In this document: positions 61,776 to 64,000 of the stretch, piece by piece | Numbering within the stretch: the stretch's first letter is position 1 | How the letters are laid out: each line of letters opens with the position of its first letter | Source of the DNA: 2-02-FULL-55-14 sp964534125 | Lineage (GTDB): Bacteria; Bacteroidota; Ignavibacteria; UBA10030 | Direction of reading: 5' to 3' | NCBI GenBank assembly: GCA_964534125.1 | Contig: CAZHOJ010000011.1 | Span: forward strand, 37,048-101,047 | Length of the DNA stretch: 64,000 nt | Position numbers and translations under genes: made by a program | The notes under the pieces: generated by a model | The model's database searches: none | Told to the model about the DNA's origin: nothing | What the model saw: only the letters and a program-made list of their open reading frames with translations

Positions 61776-63236
61776 ATGAACATTCTCCTGACCGGCGCCA
61801 ACGGATACATCGGCCGCAGACTTCTGCCCGTTCTGCTCCAGCAGGGGCATACGGTCACGGTCGTCGTGCGCGATGCGGCCCGCTTCTCACCCCCGGCCGA
61901 AGGTGCAGACCGTATCCGCGTGCTTCAGCTCGATCTGCTCGATCCGCAGCACGATCCAGCCTTCCCCCCGGAGACCGACCTCGCGTTCTTCCTCGTCCAC
62001 TCCATGAGCTCCACGCGCGGTGACTTCGAATCGCTCGAGCAGCGCACGGCGCACACCTTCGTTTCCCTCGTGCAGAGAACCTCCGCGAAGCAGATCATCT
62101 ATCTCGGTGGTCTGGCGAATTCCGACGAGCTGAGCAAACATCTCCGGTCGCGGAAACGGGTGGAGGACGTGCTCGCATCCGGGCCGATACCGCTGACGAC
62201 GCTGCGGGCGGGGATCATTCTGGGCTCGGGCAGCGCGTCGTTCGAGATCATCCGCGACCTGGTGGAAAAGCTGCCGGTGATGGTCACCCCGCAATGGCTC
62301 AACACCCGCTGTCAGCCCATCGCCATCAGGAACGTGATCGAATACCTGACCGGCGTCATGCTGAAACAGGAGACGTTCGGGAAGACGTACGACATCGGGG
62401 GTCCCGACATCCTCACGTATAAGGAGATGCTCCTTGGCATGGCGCGGGTCCGCGGACTGCGCCGTTCCATCATCACGCTGCCGGTGATGACGCCGAGGCT
62501 CTCGTCGTACTGGCTCTACTTCGTGACGGCCACCTCCTACAACCTGGCGGTGAACCTTGTCGACAGCATGAAGATCGAGGTGGTCTGCGGCAACGACGAC
62601 ATCCGCTCTGTCGTCCCCGTTCAGCTGGTCACCTTCGAGGAGGCCATCCGGCGCGCGTTCGACCGTATCGAGCATCACAACGTCCTGTCGAGCTGGAAGG
62701 ATGCCATGGTGGCAGGGGGCCGTGTGTACAGTCTGGCGTCGACGATCGGCGTTCCGGAGCACGGGTGCTTCACGGACCGGCAGCGGGTGTCCATCCCTGC
62801 CGGCAGCGACAGGGTGCTCGACAACCTCTGGAGCATCGGAGGCGACCGGGGATGGTATTATGCGGACCTGCTGTGGGCGGTGCGGGGATTCCTGGACAAG
62901 CTTGCCGGAGGGGTCGGGTTGCGCCGCGGGCGGACGAACCCGGCAGCGATACATGCGGGAGATGCGCTCGATTTCTGGCGCGTGCTTCTTGCGGACCGGA
63001 AGGAGAGGAGGCTGCTGCTGTTCGCCGAGATGAAGCTTCCCGGCGAGGCGTGGCTGGAGTTCAGGATCCGCGCTGAAGGGGACCGGGACGTTCTGGAGCA
63101 GACCGCCACCTTCCGGCCCCGGGGGCTGTTCGGGAGATTGTACTGGTACTCCCTGTATCCTTTCCACGTCTTCATCTTCGGCAATATGGCGAAGAACATT
63201 GTGGCCTATGGAGCCGACAGGCAGGCGGTTGCATAG
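61776..63236 (+). CDS. NAD(P)-binding SDR/epimerase-like protein with DUF2867
   Basis: 486 residues from ATG 61776; the longer frame upstream is repeat DNA. Residues 1-~290 are an extended/atypical SDR fold: MNILLTGANGYIGRRLLPVL (NAD(P) site), FFLVHSMSS, IYLGGLAN, and YDIGGPDILTYKEML. Residues ~330-480 match DUF2867 (DNLWSIGGDRGWYYADLLWA, AGDALDFWRVL, MKLPGEAWLEF). The pair is typical of uncharacterised reductase-like proteins. Substrate unknown. It stands alone between two repeat blocks. Confidence 0.88.
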   Translation: MNILLTGANGYIGRRLLPVLLQQGHTVTVVVRDAARFSPPAEGADRIRVLQLDLLDPQHDPAFPPETDLAFFLVHSMSSTRGDFESLEQRTAHTFVSLVQRTSAKQIIYLGGLANSDELSKHLRSRKRVEDVLASGPIPLTTLRAGIILGSGSASFEIIRDLVEKLPVMVTPQWLNTRCQPIAIRNVIEYLTGVMLKQETFGKTYDIGGPDILTYKEMLLGMARVRGLRRSIITLPVMTPRLSSYWLYFVTATSYNLAVNLVDSMKIEVVCGNDDIRSVVPVQLVTFEEAIRRAFDRIEHHNVLSSWKDAMVAGGRVYSLASTIGVPEHGCFTDRQRVSIPAGSDRVLDNLWSIGGDRGWYYADLLWAVRGFLDKLAGGVGLRRGRTNPAAIHAGDALDFWRVLLADRKERRLLLFAEMKLPGEAWLEFRIRAEGDRDVLEQTATFRPRGLFGRLYWYSLYPFHVFIFGNMAKNIVAYGADRQAVA

Positions 63237-63720
63237 ACACCGACGTTCGCCGGAACAACGAGAGTACTGGGCAAATGTTGCCAGGTTGACCCCCTCTTCT
63301 TTATAGTTCTCCTTTTGTCAGTTGGCAATCATTGCTAGTTGATAGTTGACGATTGGTAGTTCCCGAAGGGTTTGTTCCCGAAGGGTATTTTGTTAGTTGG
63401 CAGTCCTTGTCAGTTGATAGTTGCCTGCCCGCCGCAACGTAGTGTAGGCGGGTCAGTTGTCAGTTCCCGAAAGGGGTCAGTCCTTGTTAGTTGATAGTTG
63501 CCTGCCCGCCGCAACGTAGTGTAGGCGGGACGATTGGTAGTTCCCGAAGGGTTTGTTCCCGAAGGGTATTTTGTCAGTTGGCAGTCATTGTCAGTTGCAC
63601 GTTGTCAGTTGATATTTGCCCGAAGGGCTCGGTAACTACCACTGAACAGTCAACTGTAAACCGTGAACCGTGAACCGTGAACCGTGAATCGTGAGCCGTG
63701 AATCGTGAGCCGGAGGAGCA
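63237..63720. repeat. GTCAGTTGGCAGT / CCCGAAGGGT block 3 and CCGTGAACC tract
   Basis: Bases 63305-63393 are an exact reverse-complement copy of 36864-36952. Further on, CTGCCCGCCGCAACGTAGTG-TAGGCGGG occurs twice (63427 and 63501 areas), each flanked by GTCAGTTGATAGTTGCC and TTCCCGAA. At 63657-63712, CCGTGAACCGTGAACCGTG words at a 7-base period end the block. No gene. Confidence 0.85.
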
Positions 63721-63768
63721 AGAAGTCTGCCTTCAGATGTACCGGGTTCTTTGCAGAAGGCTGACTTC
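63721..63768. repeat. GAAGTCTGCCTTC...GAAGGCTGACTTC hairpin
   Basis: AGAAGTCTGCCTTC and GAAGGCTGACTTC form 13-base arms with one mismatch around ATGTACCGGG. Other copies lie at 56155, 58434 and 58741. Confidence 0.75.
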
Positions 63769-63798
63769 GGAGTTTCCTCGACAGGCAAAAAGCTGGCG

Positions 63799-64000
63799 GG
63801 AAGCCCACGCAAGCCCCACGTCACCCCCGCACGTTTTAAGCGGGGGTCGCCATTGTCGGACCTTCCGTCAAGGAAGGCGATTCCCACTAGAAACATGTGG
63901 GAATGACGAAGGGCTAGATGGGCGTAGTGAGTAAACATCACAGCAGGAAGCCCACGCAAGCCCCACGTCACCCCCGCACGTTTTAAGCGGGGGTCGCCAT
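63799..64000. repeat. 55-base direct repeat with CCCCCGC/GCGGGGG hairpin
   Basis: An exact 55-base direct repeat at 63799-63853 and 63946-64000 (running to the window edge). It contains CCCCCGC-ACGTTTTAA-GCGGGGG, a seven-base stem. Between the copies is GGAAGGCGATTCCCACTAG and MITE-like spacer DNA. The second copy may continue beyond the window. Confidence 0.8.

Noticed and set aside
1..64000. rRNA, tRNA, prophage or plasmid genes
   Set aside because: Looked for by reading gaps on both strands; no cloverleaf, rRNA core words, integrase, capsid or replication genes were seen. A tRNA scan was not possible here.

Overview
The window is a high-GC (roughly 60% by eye) bacterial chromosome segment. 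The best clue to its origin is three secreted proteins that end in the 'NYPNPFNP...' type C-terminal domain used by the type IX secretion system (T9SS). That points to the Bacteroidota/Ignavibacteria/Kapabacteria part of the FCB superphylum; I cannot place it more finely. Many lipoproteins, signal-peptide proteins and outer-membrane barrels fit a diderm. I saw no rRNA, tRNA, CRISPR array, intact insertion sequence or prophage.

Layout. 1-5.1 kb: the end of a polysaccharide cluster (GT4 glycosyltransferase, Wzx-like flippase, polysaccharide deacetylase, second GT4 enzyme). 5.2-6.9 kb: YmdB-like phosphodiesterase and folD. 7.1-12.5 kb: a tightly packed light-response operon with a CarH-type B12 photoreceptor/repressor, a methyltransferase, GTP cyclohydrolase I, a CrtI-like FAD enzyme and a DNA photolyase. 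12.7-31.7 kb: exported rubrerythrin-like lipoprotein, CocE-type hydrolase, GH3 glycosidase, Ntn amidase, ABC-F protein, REC-histidine kinase, tricorn-like protease, serpin and several lipoproteins. 32-39.5 kb: small membrane proteins, barrels, a T9SS cargo, a serine hydrolase and a DUF4199 protein. 39.5-41 kb: a GxxExxY (PD-(D/E)XK-like) gene between two arrays of palindromic repeats. 41-46.3 kb: S9 peptidase, then a minus-strand pair made of a five-haem cytochrome and a haem-tagged barrel. 47.6-56.1 kb: a 1787-residue beta-helix protein with dockerin, cohesin-like and T9SS modules, followed by a T9SS protein with cohesin-like modules. 56.5-64 kb: Kelch lipoprotein, barrel, small secreted protein, response regulator and an NAD(P)-binding protein, separated by large repeat blocks.

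Two themes stand out. First, the cohesin/dockerin/T9SS pair could be a calcium-dependent surface assembly. Second, almost every long intergenic gap is filled with short-period, often palindromic repeats of many families. Some are nested inside one another, some are near-exact inverted copies tens of kb apart, and one array set flanks a nuclease-fold gene. The real genes are ordinary; the repeat ecology and the cohesin/dockerin pair are the least explained parts.
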